Notes: a model not told the origin generated them from the sequence alone. 34,048 nt of DNA from Bacillota bacterium (GCA_017577485.1 PKRI01000021.1:1-34048), one strand, 5' to 3'; shown: positions 24,044-33,706, numbered from the stretch's first letter. Numbers and translations: made by a program.

Positions 24044-25717
24044 ATGACCGACGCATCATCGCCGCAGCCCAGGACGCTGCGGCCCATCGCCGACGTAGCC
24101 GCCGACCTCGGTGTACCCGCCGAAGCGCTGCACCCCTACGGCCGGTACGCGGCCAAGATCGACCCCTGGACCCATGCCCTGCCGCCGGCGGGCGGGGACG
24201 GGCGCCGGCCCGCCAGGGTCATCCTGGTCACGTCCATCAATCCTACGCCCGCCGGAGAGGGTAAGACCGTCACGTCCATCTCCCTGGCCATGGCCCTGCG
24301 CCGGCTGGGCCGCAGAGCCGTAGTGGCCCTGCGGGAGCCTTCCATGGGGCCGGTGTTCGGCCTGAAGGGCGGCGCCACCGGCGGCGGGGCAGCCACCGTC
24401 GAGCCGGCCGTCGACATCAACCTGCACTTCACCGGCGACCTCCATGCCGTCACCGCCGCCAACAACCTGCTGGCGTCCCTCATCGACAACCACCTGTTCC
24501 GGGGCCGCGAGCCGGCCCTGGACGTGCGCCGCATCACCTTCCACCGGGTGCTGGACGTCAACGACCGGGCGCTGCGCAGCGTGGTGGTGGGCCTGGACGG
24601 CGCGGTGCCCCGGCAGGAGCGGTTCGACATCACCGCCGCGTCCGAGGTCATGGCCATCCTGGGCCTGTCCCGGGACCCCGCCGACCTGCGCCGCCGCCTG
24701 GGCCGCATCGTGGTGGGCTCCGGCCGGGACCGCCGGCCCGTGACCGCCGGCGACCTGGGCGCCGACGGCGCCATGGCCGCCCTGCTGCGCACGGCGCTGA
24801 TGCCCAACCTGGTGCAGACCTCCGAAGGCGGTCCGGCCCTGGTCCACACCGGTCCCTTCGCCAACATCGCCCACGGGACCACGTCGCTGGCATCGCTGGC
24901 GCTGGCCCGGTCGCTGGCCGAGTTCGTGGTGGTGGAGGCGGGCTTCGGCGCCGACCTGGGCGCCGAGAAGTTCGTCAACCTGGTGGGCGCCCACGGGGGG
25001 CCGCAGCCCGACGCCGCCGTGGTGGTGGTGACCGTCCGCGCCCTCAAGCACCACGGCGGGGCCGAAGGCGACCTGGCCCGCCCGGACCCCGATGCCGTCC
25101 GCCGCGGGCTGGCCAACCTGGAGCGCCACGTGGGCATCGTGCGCCGCCTGGGCCTGCGGCCCGTGCTGGCCGTCAACCGCTTCCCCAGCGACAGCCCGGC
25201 AGAGATCGACGCGGTGCTGGACGCGGCGGCGGCCTGGTCGGTGCCGGCCGCCTGCTCCACGGGCTACGCCGACGGCGGAGCCGGTGCCGTGGGCCTGGCG
25301 GAACTGGTCATCGAGGCCGCCGATACTCCCGCGGTTCACCAACCGGCGCCGCAGGTCTACCGGCCAGAGGATCCCATCGCCAACAAGATCCTGGCGGTGG
25401 CCACCGAGATCTACGGCGCCGGCGGCGTCGAGTTCACGCCCGCCGCCCGGCGCAGCATCGCGTGGGCCGAGGATCAGGGCTTCGGCAGCCTGCCCATCTG
25501 CGTGGCCAAGACGCAGTACTCCCTGAGCGACGACCCCGGCCTGCGGGGCGCGCCCAGGGGGTTCACGATGACGGTGCGGGACGTGGAGGTCCGGGCCGGC
25601 GCCGGCTTCCTGGTGGTGCTGATGGGCGACATCATGACCATGCCCGGCCTGCCTGCCGAGCCCAACGCCCTGCGCATCGACGTGGACGAGCAGGGCCGGG
25701 TCCGGGGCGTGGTGTGA
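24044..25717 (+). CDS. fhs: Formate-tetrahydrofolate ligase
   Basis: A 557-residue enzyme of normal family length that makes 10-formyltetrahydrofolate from formate, tetrahydrofolate and ATP in the cytoplasm. Conserved stretches are the nucleotide loop PTPAGEGKT (residues 67-75), LREPSMGPVFGLKGGATGGG, NLHFTGD, LIDNH, TALMPNLVQTSEG, HTGPFANIAHG, ADLGAEKF and LPICVAKTQYS. The ATG at 24044 follows GGGGGG by ten bases; a TTG at 24035 is an alternative. Divergent from hutH with about 210 bases between, so the two may share control. It could recapture formate from histidine or N-methyl amino-acid breakdown (inference). It does not by itself imply acetogenesis. Confidence 0.96.
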   Translation: MTDASSPQPRTLRPIADVAADLGVPAEALHPYGRYAAKIDPWTHALPPAGGDGRRPARVILVTSINPTPAGEGKTVTSISLAMALRRLGRRAVVALREPSMGPVFGLKGGATGGGAATVEPAVDINLHFTGDLHAVTAANNLLASLIDNHLFRGREPALDVRRITFHRVLDVNDRALRSVVVGLDGAVPRQERFDITAASEVMAILGLSRDPADLRRRLGRIVVGSGRDRRPVTAGDLGADGAMAALLRTALMPNLVQTSEGGPALVHTGPFANIAHGTTSLASLALARSLAEFVVVEAGFGADLGAEKFVNLVGAHGGPQPDAAVVVVTVRALKHHGGAEGDLARPDPDAVRRGLANLERHVGIVRRLGLRPVLAVNRFPSDSPAEIDAVLDAAAAWSVPAACSTGYADGGAGAVGLAELVIEAADTPAVHQPAPQVYRPEDPIANKILAVATEIYGAGGVEFTPAARRSIAWAEDQGFGSLPICVAKTQYSLSDDPGLRGAPRGFTMTVRDVEVRAGAGFLVVLMGDIMTMPGLPAEPNALRIDVDEQGRVRGVV

Positions 25718-25763
25718 GGGCCCTGCCGCCCACCCCGCGCGGCCGCCTACCCCGCCGGGCCGC

Positions 25764-27264
<1,501 letters not shown>

Positions 27265-27268
<4 letters not shown>

Positions 27269-28344
27269 TGCCCGCCACCTCCCGCCGCCGCCCGCGTCGG
27301 GGCCGCCGGGCCGCCCTGCGCCGGTCCGCCTTCAGCCGGCCCGCCTTCCTCCAGGCCGCGGCCCACGGCCAGGCTCCAGCGCCGGCTGGGCCAGAGCCCC
27401 TGGGGCCGGAAGATCATCATCAGGACCATGGCGGCGCCGAAGACCAGCATGCGCGCGTCCTGCAGGCCGCGCAGGAACGGCAGCTGCGGCAGCACCACCA
27501 TGCCGAAGGTGCCCAGGAAGATGCCCGGGATCGAGCCGGTGCCGCCCAGGATGACGATGGCGAAGATCACCACCGACTCCCAGAACGAAAAGCTCTCCGG
27601 GGCGATGACGGTCATCTTGCCGGCATAGACGTTGCCGGCCATGCCGGCCAGCGCCGCGCCGGTCACGAAGGCCAGGAACTTGTAGCGGGTGGTGTCGATG
27701 CCCATGGACTCGGCGGCCAGTTCGTCCTCCCGGATGAAGTTCCAGGCCCGGCCCACCCGGCTCCGCTCCAGGCGCACCGCGATGAACACCGTCAGCACCA
27801 CGAAGAAAAGGCTGAGGTAGTAGAAGTGCAGCGGCGTGTTGAACCGCATGCCGAACAACTCGGGCCGGTCGATGCCGAGGATGCCGTTGGGGCCGCCGGT
27901 CAGCCCGAAAACGTTGTTGCGCAGGGCGATGCGCACGATCTCGGCGAAGCCCACCGTGACGATCAGCAGGTAGTCGCCCCTGAGGTGCAGGATGGGCCGC
28001 GAGATCACCGCCGCGAACAGCGCGGCGGTCAGCGCCGCCACCGGCAGCAGCCAGAGCGTCGGGATGCCCAGTTTGGTGTTGAGGATGCCGGTGGTGTAGG
28101 CGCCCACCGCATAGAAGGCGGCGTGCCCCAGGTTGTAGAGCCCGGCCCCGCCCAGGATGACGTTCAGCGAGAGGCCGAGGATGGCGTACTGCCAGAAGTG
28201 GAAGCCGAGTTCCAGGTAGTAGCGGTTGTCGGGCACCAGCGCCGCGGTCAGGGGCGGGAAGGCCAGAGCCAGGGCCAGGGCCAGCGCCGTTCCGGCCCTG
28301 CGGGCGCCGGGCGTGGAGAACCTTTCGGTAAAGCGGCCGACCAT
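27265..28344 (-). CDS. livM: Branched-chain amino-acid ABC importer permease LivM
   Basis: A 359-residue permease with about ten helices. LivM features are LSLNVILGGAGLYNLGHAAFYAVGAY, RGDYLLIVTVGFAEIVRI, the FGLTGGPNGI loop and, as the cytoplasmic coupling loop, REDELAAESMGID. The C-terminal 35 residues are a Gly/Ala/Pro-rich tail beyond the usual end. The ATG at 28344 follows AGGAGGGAAGG. It lies 12 bases downstream of livH and overlaps livG. Confidence 0.95.
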
Positions 28345-28356
28345 GGGCCTTCCCTC

Positions 28357-29256
28357 CTAGATCTTTTCCGCGACCCGCTCGCCCAGCAGACCGGTGGGCC
28401 GGACGACCAGGATCAGGATCAGTACCACGAAGGCGATGGCGTCCTTCCACTGCCCGGAGACCCCGGCGGCCAGCGCCTCGGCCAGGCCCAGCACCAGGCC
28501 GCCCACCATGGCGCCGGGGATGTTGCCGATGCCGCCCAGGATGGCCGCGGTGAAGGCCTTGAGGCCGTAACTCCAGCCGATGGTGAAGTTCAACTGGTGA
28601 TAGTAGAGGCCCACCATCATGCCGGCCAGGCCGCCCAGGGCGGGACCGATGAAAAAGACCAGCTGAATGATGCGGGTGACGTCGATGCCCATGAGCCGGG
28701 CCGTTTCGTGGTCGACGGCGATGGCCCGCATGGCCGCGCCGACCTTGGTGCGCTGCACGAACAGGTAGAGCGCCACCATCAGCAGCAGCGCGAACACCAG
28801 GATGATGATCTGCATGGCGCTGATGCGCACCCCGAACAGGGTGAGCCCGGCTTCAAGGCTGAGATTGTGCTGGAAGGCCCGGGGGCGGGCGCCCCACACC
28901 AGCATGATGCCGTTCTGCAGGAAGACCGACACGCCCAGTGCCGACACCAGCGGAGGAAGCCTGCCGGCGTGCCGCAGCGGGCGGTAGGCGATGCGTTCCG
29001 CCGCCAGGCCGGCCGCGCCCACGGCCAGCGCCACCGCCAGGGCCACCACCAGCAGGGCCAGCCAGCCGCTTCCGCTGGAGGCGGCTGTCGTGACGCCGAA
29101 CAGGGTCAGCGCCAGGTAGGCGCCCAGGGCGAACAAATCACCGTGGGCAAAATTGATCATTTTGAGCACGCCGTAGACCATGGTGTAGCCCAGCGCCACC
29201 AGCGCGTAGATGGACCCCACGGTCAGGCCGTTGACCACCTGCTGGAAGATGTCCAA
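28357..29256 (-). CDS. livH: Branched-chain amino-acid ABC importer permease LivH
   Basis: A 299-residue permease with about eight helices. Typical LivH stretches are FQQVVNGLTVGSIYALVALGYT, MVYGVLKMINFAHGDLFALGAY and the coupling loop AIAVDHETARLMGID, then GGIGNIPGAMVGGLVLG. The start is a TTG at 29256, the position where LivH proteins normally begin, with GGGGTGGGG upstream. It is separated from livK by 160 bases holding two strong hairpins, while the following four genes are tightly packed. Confidence 0.94.
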   Translation of the reverse strand: MDIFQQVVNGLTVGSIYALVALGYTMVYGVLKMINFAHGDLFALGAYLALTLFGVTTAASSGSGWLALLVVALAVALAVGAAGLAAERIAYRPLRHAGRLPPLVSALGVSVFLQNGIMLVWGARPRAFQHNLSLEAGLTLFGVRISAMQIIILVFALLLMVALYLFVQRTKVGAAMRAIAVDHETARLMGIDVTRIIQLVFFIGPALGGLAGMMVGLYYHQLNFTIGWSYGLKAFTAAILGGIGNIPGAMVGGLVLGLAEALAAGVSGQWKDAIAFVVLILILVVRPTGLLGERVAEKI

Positions 29257-29297
29257 CGAACCCCACCCCTGCCCCCTTCAGACGGCGCCTCAGCGAT

Positions 29298-29330
29298 GAG
29301 GGGTCGGCCGACGGGTCCGACCGACCCCTC
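29298..29330 (-). promoter_or_regulatory. Hairpin in the livK-livH spacer (upstream of livH)
   Basis: GAGGGGTCGG (29298-29307) and CCGACCCCTC (29321-29330) form a perfect 10-bp stem with a 13-base loop. On the transcript it lies about 40 bases before the livH start, and no T-tract follows. It could slow or partly stop transcription, or protect livK mRNA. Confidence 0.55.
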
Positions 29331-29350
29331 CGCTGGAACGCTTATTGGCG

Positions 29351-29386
29351 CGGCGTGCGGGCGCCGGCCTCGACGCCCGCACGCCG
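29351..29386 (-). promoter_or_regulatory. 13-bp hairpin just after livK
   Basis: CGGCGTGCGGGCG (29351-29363) and its exact complement at 29374-29386 flank a 10-base loop, giving a very stable stem 30 bases after the livK stop. No T-tract follows. Intercistronic hairpins after binding-protein genes commonly let the binding protein be made in excess over the permease; that role here is inferred. Confidence 0.6.
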
Positions 29387-29416
29387 GCGGTTCTGTGGTG
29401 TTATGCGTCCGGTGGA

Positions 29417-30667
29417 TCAGAACTGCGGCTCGATGTAGAGCACGAACTCGCCGTTCTCGATCCGGTAGGCCGCGTAGATGGTGCCCTCGCGATCGCCCTT
29501 GTTGTCGAAGGTGATCGGGCCGGTGATGCCCGGGTAACCCTCCAGCTCGTCGCGCAGGTACGCGATCAGATCGGCCGAGTCGGTGGACCCGGTCTGGCGG
29601 ATGGCCTCGATGATGACGTCGAAGGCGTCACCGGCCATGGCCGTCCAGATGCTGACCGGATCCTCGTTGTACTTCTCGCGGTACCTGGCCACGAAGTCCC
29701 GGGCCTTGTCGTAGGGCAGGTCCGGCGGCAGCGGCTCGGTGGTGGTGATGAAGCCCTCGGCGTGCTCGCCGGCCGTGTTGATGACCTCGTCGTTGTTGGT
29801 GGCGTTGCCGCCCGTGATCGGGATGTCGATGCCCAAATCCCGCGCCTGGCGGATCAGCAGGCCCGCCTGGCTGAAGTAACCCGTGAAGTACAGGGCGTCG
29901 GGGTTGGCCTGCTGCATCGCCGTCAGCAGCGCCGTGTAGTCGGTCTCCTGCGGGTTCAGGGCGTCGAAGAAGACGACCTCCCCACCTTCCTGCTCCACGA
30001 ACTGGCGCGTCCACTCCGCCAGGCCGTAGGCGTAGGTGGAGTTGTCGTGGATGATGGCCACGCGCTGCGCGCCCAGGTTCTGGACCAGCATCCGGGCCGC
30101 GAACATGCCCTGGGCGCTGTCCAGGAAGGCCACGCGGAAGAAGTTCTCATAGCCCTTCTCGGTCAGGTGCGTGGCCGTGGACGCGGGCGAGATCTGCAGG
30201 ATGCCCTCCTCGTGGAAGATCTCCATGGCGGGCTCCGTCTCGCTGGAGGCGTAGGCGCCCACCACGGCCACGACGCCCTTGGAGACCAGTTCCTGCGCAG
30301 CCAGGGTCGCCTGGTCCGGCTTGCTGCCGGTGTCGGCGTACTCGACGCGGACCTGACGGCCCAGCACGCCGCCCTGGGCGTTGAGCTCCTCGACCAGCAG
30401 GTCGATGGCCTTCTTGAAGCCCTGGCCTTCGGCCGCGTAGTCGCCGGTCAAGGGCCCGATGACGCCGATGACGATCTCATCGCCGGAAGTCCCGGCTCCG
30501 CCGCCGGTCTGGCCACCGTCGGACCCGCCGGAGCCGCCGGTCTGGCCGCCGCCACCCCCGCCGCAGGCGGCCAGGAGCAGAAGGGCGGCCGCAAGGACCA
30601 GGGCGAGCCCGCCCATGCGCCGGAACCTGCGGGTGTGGGAGCGAAGGCTCATTTCGGTCATGCCCAC
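29417..30667 (-). CDS. livK: Branched-chain amino-acid ABC importer substrate-binding lipoprotein LivK
   Basis: A 416-residue lipoprotein. The basic and hydrophobic signal segment ends in the lipobox LLAAC (Cys35), followed by a Gly/Ser/Thr-rich linker to about residue 62. Then comes a type-I periplasmic-binding fold starting IVIGVIGPLTGDYA, with GGVLGRQVRVEYADT, ILQISPASTATHLT and AIIHDNSTYAYG, as in Leu/Ile/Val-binding proteins. It captures amino acids outside the membrane and hands them to LivHM. The GTG at 30667 has AGAGGGGA eight bases upstream; the ATG at 30676 lies on that sequence and is unlikely, and the ATG at 30661 is too far. It is the first gene of the operon; no convincing promoter is seen, but a possible operator lies 120 bases upstream. 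Confidence 0.94.
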   Translation of the reverse strand: MGMTEMSLRSHTRRFRRMGGLALVLAAALLLLAACGGGGGGQTGGSGGSDGGQTGGGAGTSGDEIVIGVIGPLTGDYAAEGQGFKKAIDLLVEELNAQGGVLGRQVRVEYADTGSKPDQATLAAQELVSKGVVAVVGAYASSETEPAMEIFHEEGILQISPASTATHLTEKGYENFFRVAFLDSAQGMFAARMLVQNLGAQRVAIIHDNSTYAYGLAEWTRQFVEQEGGEVVFFDALNPQETDYTALLTAMQQANPDALYFTGYFSQAGLLIRQARDLGIDIPITGGNATNNDEVINTAGEHAEGFITTTEPLPPDLPYDKARDFVARYREKYNEDPVSIWTAMAGDAFDVIIEAIRQTGSTDSADLIAYLRDELEGYPGITGPITFDNKGDREGTIYAAYRIENGEFVLYIEPQF

Positions 30668-30786
30668 GAATCCCATCCCCTCTCAAACTGGATGCGTGGC
30701 GCCTGCGGCCGGCGCCGCCGGCGCCGAGAACAACGAAGCATTTTTTCGCCAGCAAGTCCCGTTCCCCTGTCGCAGGCCACGAATTC

Positions 30787-30803
30787 TGAACGAACGTTTG
30801 GTA
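30787..30803. promoter_or_regulatory. Possible TetR-type operator between livK and the MBL hydrolase gene
   Basis: TGAACGAACGTTTGGTA is centred on AACGTT, with CGAACGTTTG palindromic at all but one pair of positions. Similar GAACGAACGTTCGTTC-type sites are bound by TetR-family regulators of acyl-CoA and amino-acid catabolism. It sits in the divergent region 30668-30941 between the liv operon and the MBL gene. No regulator is encoded in the window; the assignment is tentative. Confidence 0.35.
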
Positions 30804-30941
30804 GGAGTGGGGCCGCGGGCCCGCGCCGGCCGGGCACTGCAGGGTTTTCCGGTCCTGTAGGTGGAAAATCACGCCACGGAACCGGACATGGCGCGAACCG
30901 CAGCGCGAGCCGGAACATGAACCCGAACGGGAGGGATCGCC

Positions 30942-31919
30942 GTGACCGACCGGGAGATGAAACCTGCTGACCGGGAGATGAAACCCGCAGCGGAAGACAC
31001 CTTTTATGTGGACCTGGTGCAGGGCGGCGTGCCCGGCCGTTTCTCGGGGTACCTGGTGGCGGCGCCGCGCCCGGCCCTGATCGAGTCGGGCAGCGCCCGC
31101 GACGTGGAGATCTGGCTGGACGCCCTGGACCGCATGGGCGTGCCGCGGTCCGACGTGGCCTACGTGGTCGTCACTCACGTGCACCTGGACCACGGCGGCG
31201 GGGCCGGCGTCCTCCTGAAGGAACTGCCGTCGGCGCGCCTGGTGGTCCACCGTGCGGGGGCCCGGCACATGGTCGACCCCACCCGGCTGGTGCAGGGGTC
31301 CCGGGCCGTGTTCGGCCAGCGCCTTGAGCGGCTGTTCGGCCTGCCGGAACCGGCTCCCGAGGCACGCGTCGACGCCGTGGACGACGGCGACTCCATCGAC
31401 CTGGGCGGCGGCCACCGGCTGCGCTTCCTGGAGGGACGCGGCCACGCCCGCCACCAGCACATGATCCTGGACGAAGGCACGGGCATGCTTTTCCCCGGCG
31501 ACGAACTGGGGGTCCGGTACCTGCCCGCCTGCCGGCCCGGCCGCGACTACGTGCTGCCCTCGACAGTGCCCAACCAGTTCGACCCCGAGGCCATGCTGGC
31601 CTCGGTGGACCGGGTCCGGGCGCTGCGGCCGGAAGGCGTGCTCTTCTCCCACTTCGGGCGCCTGGAAAGCCCGCTGGACGTGCTGCTGGACCGGATCGCC
31701 GGCCAGGTGCACGCCTTCGTCGGCCTGCTGGACGGCGGGGAGGCGCCGCTGCCTGCCGGGGAGGTGCGCCGCCGGCTGGAGCGGCACGTCCGCAGCGACC
31801 TGCAGGCCTACGAACTGGAGTGGACGCCCGAACTGGCCGCGTCCCTGGACATGGACGTGGAGGTCTGCGCCATGGGCCTGGCCGACTACCACGCCCGGCG
31901 TGTGGGCACATCGGGATGA
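30942..31919 (+). CDS. MBL-fold metallo-hydrolase
   Basis: A 325-residue protein with the metallo-beta-lactamase fold. The metal motif THVHLDHGGG (His79, His81, Asp83, His84) is complete. A later histidine in GRGHARHQH, the aspartate in LFPGDELG and the histidine in LFSHFGR supply the remaining ligands. About 80 residues of helix follow the metal core. Enzymes of this group are glyoxalase II-like hydrolases or nucleic-acid hydrolases; the substrate is unknown. The start is the GTG at 30942 after GGGAGGG. The first 15 residues come from a 21-base tandem duplication, giving DREMKPA twice, and precede the conserved domain. It is followed by ytxJ after 67 bases. Confidence 0.88.
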   Translation: MTDREMKPADREMKPAAEDTFYVDLVQGGVPGRFSGYLVAAPRPALIESGSARDVEIWLDALDRMGVPRSDVAYVVVTHVHLDHGGGAGVLLKELPSARLVVHRAGARHMVDPTRLVQGSRAVFGQRLERLFGLPEPAPEARVDAVDDGDSIDLGGGHRLRFLEGRGHARHQHMILDEGTGMLFPGDELGVRYLPACRPGRDYVLPSTVPNQFDPEAMLASVDRVRALRPEGVLFSHFGRLESPLDVLLDRIAGQVHAFVGLLDGGEAPLPAGEVRRRLERHVRSDLQAYELEWTPELAASLDMDVEVCAMGLADYHARRVGTSG

Positions 31920-31958
31920 AGCCGCTGCAGGCCGCTTGCTCCCCTGCCTGTCGCCCGG

Positions 31959-31967
31959 TGATACACT
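31959..31967 (+). promoter_or_regulatory. Extended -10 promoter candidate for ytxJ
   Basis: TGATACACT matches the extended -10 pattern TGnTATAAT at seven of eight fixed positions. A weak TTGCTC at 31936-31941 lies 20 bases before the hexamer, too far to be ideal. Transcription would start about a dozen bases before the ribosome-binding site GGGAGGG of ytxJ. Confidence 0.4.
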
Positions 31968-31986
31968 GGGTTCGGGAGGGACCGGC

Positions 31987-32415
31987 ATGACCCCGAACCA
32001 CCGGCTGCGCTCGGTGTCCGACGTCGATGAGATCCTGGACCGGTCGCGCACCCAACCGGTCCTGGTGTTCAAGCACAGCGCCACCTGCGGCATCAGCGCC
32101 ATGGCGTGGGAGCAGTGGCAGGCCTTCCTGCAGGGGCCCGAGTCGTCGGGCGTCTACTGCGCCCACCTGATCGTGCAGGACGACCGGCCCGTGTCCAATG
32201 AACTGGCCCAGCGCCTGGACGTGCGTCACGAATCGCCGCAGGCCATCCTCATCGTGGACGGCAAGGCTCACTGGCACACGTCCCACATGGCCATCACCCG
32301 GGAGCGCCTGGCCCAGGCCGTGGCGTCGGCGCCCGCGCCCGGCGGCGCGCAGGGCCGTGCCGGCGCGTCGGCAGCCGCCGGCCCTGAGCCCGGGGCCGGC
32401 CCCACCGCCGGTTGA
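31987..32415 (+). CDS. ytxJ: Bacillithiol system redox-active protein YtxJ (monothiol bacilliredoxin family)
   Basis: A 142-residue thioredoxin-fold protein. The motif VLVFKHSATCGIS holds the single active-site cysteine (Cys34), and HESPQAILIVDGK contains the cis-proline before the C-terminal strand, both typical of YtxJ/DUF2847. In most family members the residue after the cysteine is proline (TCPIS); here it is glycine. YtxJ is thought to reduce bacillithiol mixed disulfides, consistent with bshB2 in the same window. A C-terminal Ala/Gly/Pro-rich tail of about 30 residues is not part of the domain. The ATG follows GGGAGGGACC. The next gene starts eight bases after the stop, so cotranscription is likely. 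Confidence 0.85.
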   Translation: MTPNHRLRSVSDVDEILDRSRTQPVLVFKHSATCGISAMAWEQWQAFLQGPESSGVYCAHLIVQDDRPVSNELAQRLDVRHESPQAILIVDGKAHWHTSHMAITRERLAQAVASAPAPGGAQGRAGASAAAGPEPGAGPTAG

Positions 32416-32423
32416 GGCCCGGC

Positions 32424-33008
32424 ATGGACCGCCGCCGGCAGGCTCCATTCCCGCCTCACCGCCTGCCCCGCTGCCCCTGGCGGGGGATGGACGACCTCTA
32501 CGTGGCCTACCACGACCGGGAGTGGGGCGTGCCGGTCCACGACCGCCGCGCTTTCGCCGGCTTCGATCCCGAGCAGGTGGCCAGGTTCGACCAGGCCCGG
32601 ATCAAGGCGCTGCTGGCCGACCCGGGCATCATCCGCAACCGCGCCAAGATCGAGGCGGCGGTGACCAACGTCCGGGCCTTCCTGCGGCTGGCGGAAGCCT
32701 TCGGATCCTTCGACGCCTACATCTGGCGCTTCGTGGACGGGCGGCCCCGGATCAACGCCTGGCGCCGCCTGGAGGACGTACCGGCCAGCACCCCTGAATC
32801 CGAGGCCATGAGCCGGGACCTGCGCCGGCGGGGCTTCCGCTTCGTCGGCCCCACCATGTGCTACACCTTCATGCAGGCGGTGGGCATGGTCAACGACCAC
32901 CTGATCTCCTGCTTCCGGTACCGGGAACTGGGAGGCGCCGCCGCGGCTCCGGTTGCGGCCGGCGGCGCCGACGGCGCGGCGGACTCCCCCGCGCACGGCG
33001 GCGCGTAA
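32424..33008 (+). CDS. tag: DNA-3-methyladenine glycosylase I, internally deleted
   Basis: A 194-residue protein clearly of the Tag family. The zinc ligands are kept: Cys17 in RCPW, His30 in AYHDREWG, and His159 and Cys163 in VNDHLISC; GIIRNRAKIEA, TSTPESEAMS-like and GFRFVGPTMCY segments also match. Compared with E. coli Tag as I remember it, about 29 residues are missing between VPVHDR (residue 41) and RAFAGFDPEQV. That lost stretch normally contains the LEG-QAGLSW region with the base-contacting Glu38 and Trp46. The reading frame is otherwise undisturbed. The protein therefore probably lacks normal glycosylase activity, although the tyrosine of AYHD remains. The ATG at 32424 follows GGTTGAGG. 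The C-terminal 25 residues are low-complexity. Confidence 0.85.
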   Translation: MDRRRQAPFPPHRLPRCPWRGMDDLYVAYHDREWGVPVHDRRAFAGFDPEQVARFDQARIKALLADPGIIRNRAKIEAAVTNVRAFLRLAEAFGSFDAYIWRFVDGRPRINAWRRLEDVPASTPESEAMSRDLRRRGFRFVGPTMCYTFMQAVGMVNDHLISCFRYRELGGAAAAPVAAGGADGAADSPAHGGA

Positions 33009-33161
33009 ACCGCCGCTGGCTCCGGCGTGGCAACCCGGATACCGGCCGGCCCGCCTCGGGAAAACTGTCCCGGGGCGGCGCGGGCAGCCCGCCCCTGACC
33101 TTCCCCTGTACCTGGGAAGGAGAAACGGCGGAGCAGGCACCAGACCGGGAGGTCAAAATTG

Positions 33162-33632
33162 ATGGGAGACACCTTCGACGACGCCGACCGGCGCGGGGAG
33201 CGGGACGTGGCCGACGGCGATGCCCCCCGCTTCCCGTCCCTGGGGCCGACGTTCTACTCGCCCTGGCACGTGTTCTCGGAGTTCTTTCCCAGGGAGTGGC
33301 GGGGCGTTCCCTCGGTGGAGGTGTCCGAAGAGGGCGACCACCTGGTGGTCCGCGTGGAGGCGCCGGGCGTCAAGCCTGAGGACCTCAACGTCTGGATCAA
33401 CGAGGACAGCGTGACGGTGGAAGGTGAACGCCGTTCCCACCGCCGGGCCGAGCACCGCGGCTACTACCGCAGCGAGCGGCAGTACGGCGCCTTCCGCCGC
33501 ACCATCCCGCTGCCGGTGAAGGTCAACGCCGAACTGGCCGAGGCGCGCTTCGAGCACGGCGTGCTGGAAGTGCGGGCGCCGAAGCGCTCGCCCCACGAAG
33601 GCCGTCACGGCCGTCGGCTCACGGTGCACTGA
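33162..33632 (+). CDS. Small heat-shock protein, Hsp20/alpha-crystallin family
   Basis: A 156-residue chaperone. The alpha-crystallin domain spans about residues 49-141, with VPSVEVSEEGDHLVVRVEAPG, the motif pair EDLNVWINEDSVTVEGER and ERQYGAFRRTIPLP, and ends FEHGVLEVRAPK. The N-terminal arm is short, with FYSPWHVFSEFFP, and the tail RLTVH resembles the I-x-I/V oligomer anchor. These proteins hold unfolding proteins in an ATP-independent manner. The ATG follows GGGAGG by about nine bases. The 153 bases upstream show no CIRCE element or clear heat-shock promoter. A 15-bp hairpin follows the gene. Confidence 0.92.
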   Translation: MGDTFDDADRRGERDVADGDAPRFPSLGPTFYSPWHVFSEFFPREWRGVPSVEVSEEGDHLVVRVEAPGVKPEDLNVWINEDSVTVEGERRSHRRAEHRGYYRSERQYGAFRRTIPLPVKVNAELAEARFEHGVLEVRAPKRSPHEGRHGRRLTVH

Positions 33633-33706
33633 CCCGCCCGGCCGTGGCTCCCGGCCGTCCGGCGCCGGGCCCGGGGCGGCCTGCCGCCGCCTGACCGCGC
33701 CCGCAG

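Noticed and set aside
24044..25717. Wood-Ljungdahl acetogenesis locus
   Set aside because: Formate-tetrahydrofolate ligase alone is common in non-acetogens and no other pathway gene is in the window.
27826..29514. 562-codon plus-strand open frame opposite the liv permeases
   Set aside because: Antisense shadow of livM and livH with low-complexity Gln/His/Gly composition.
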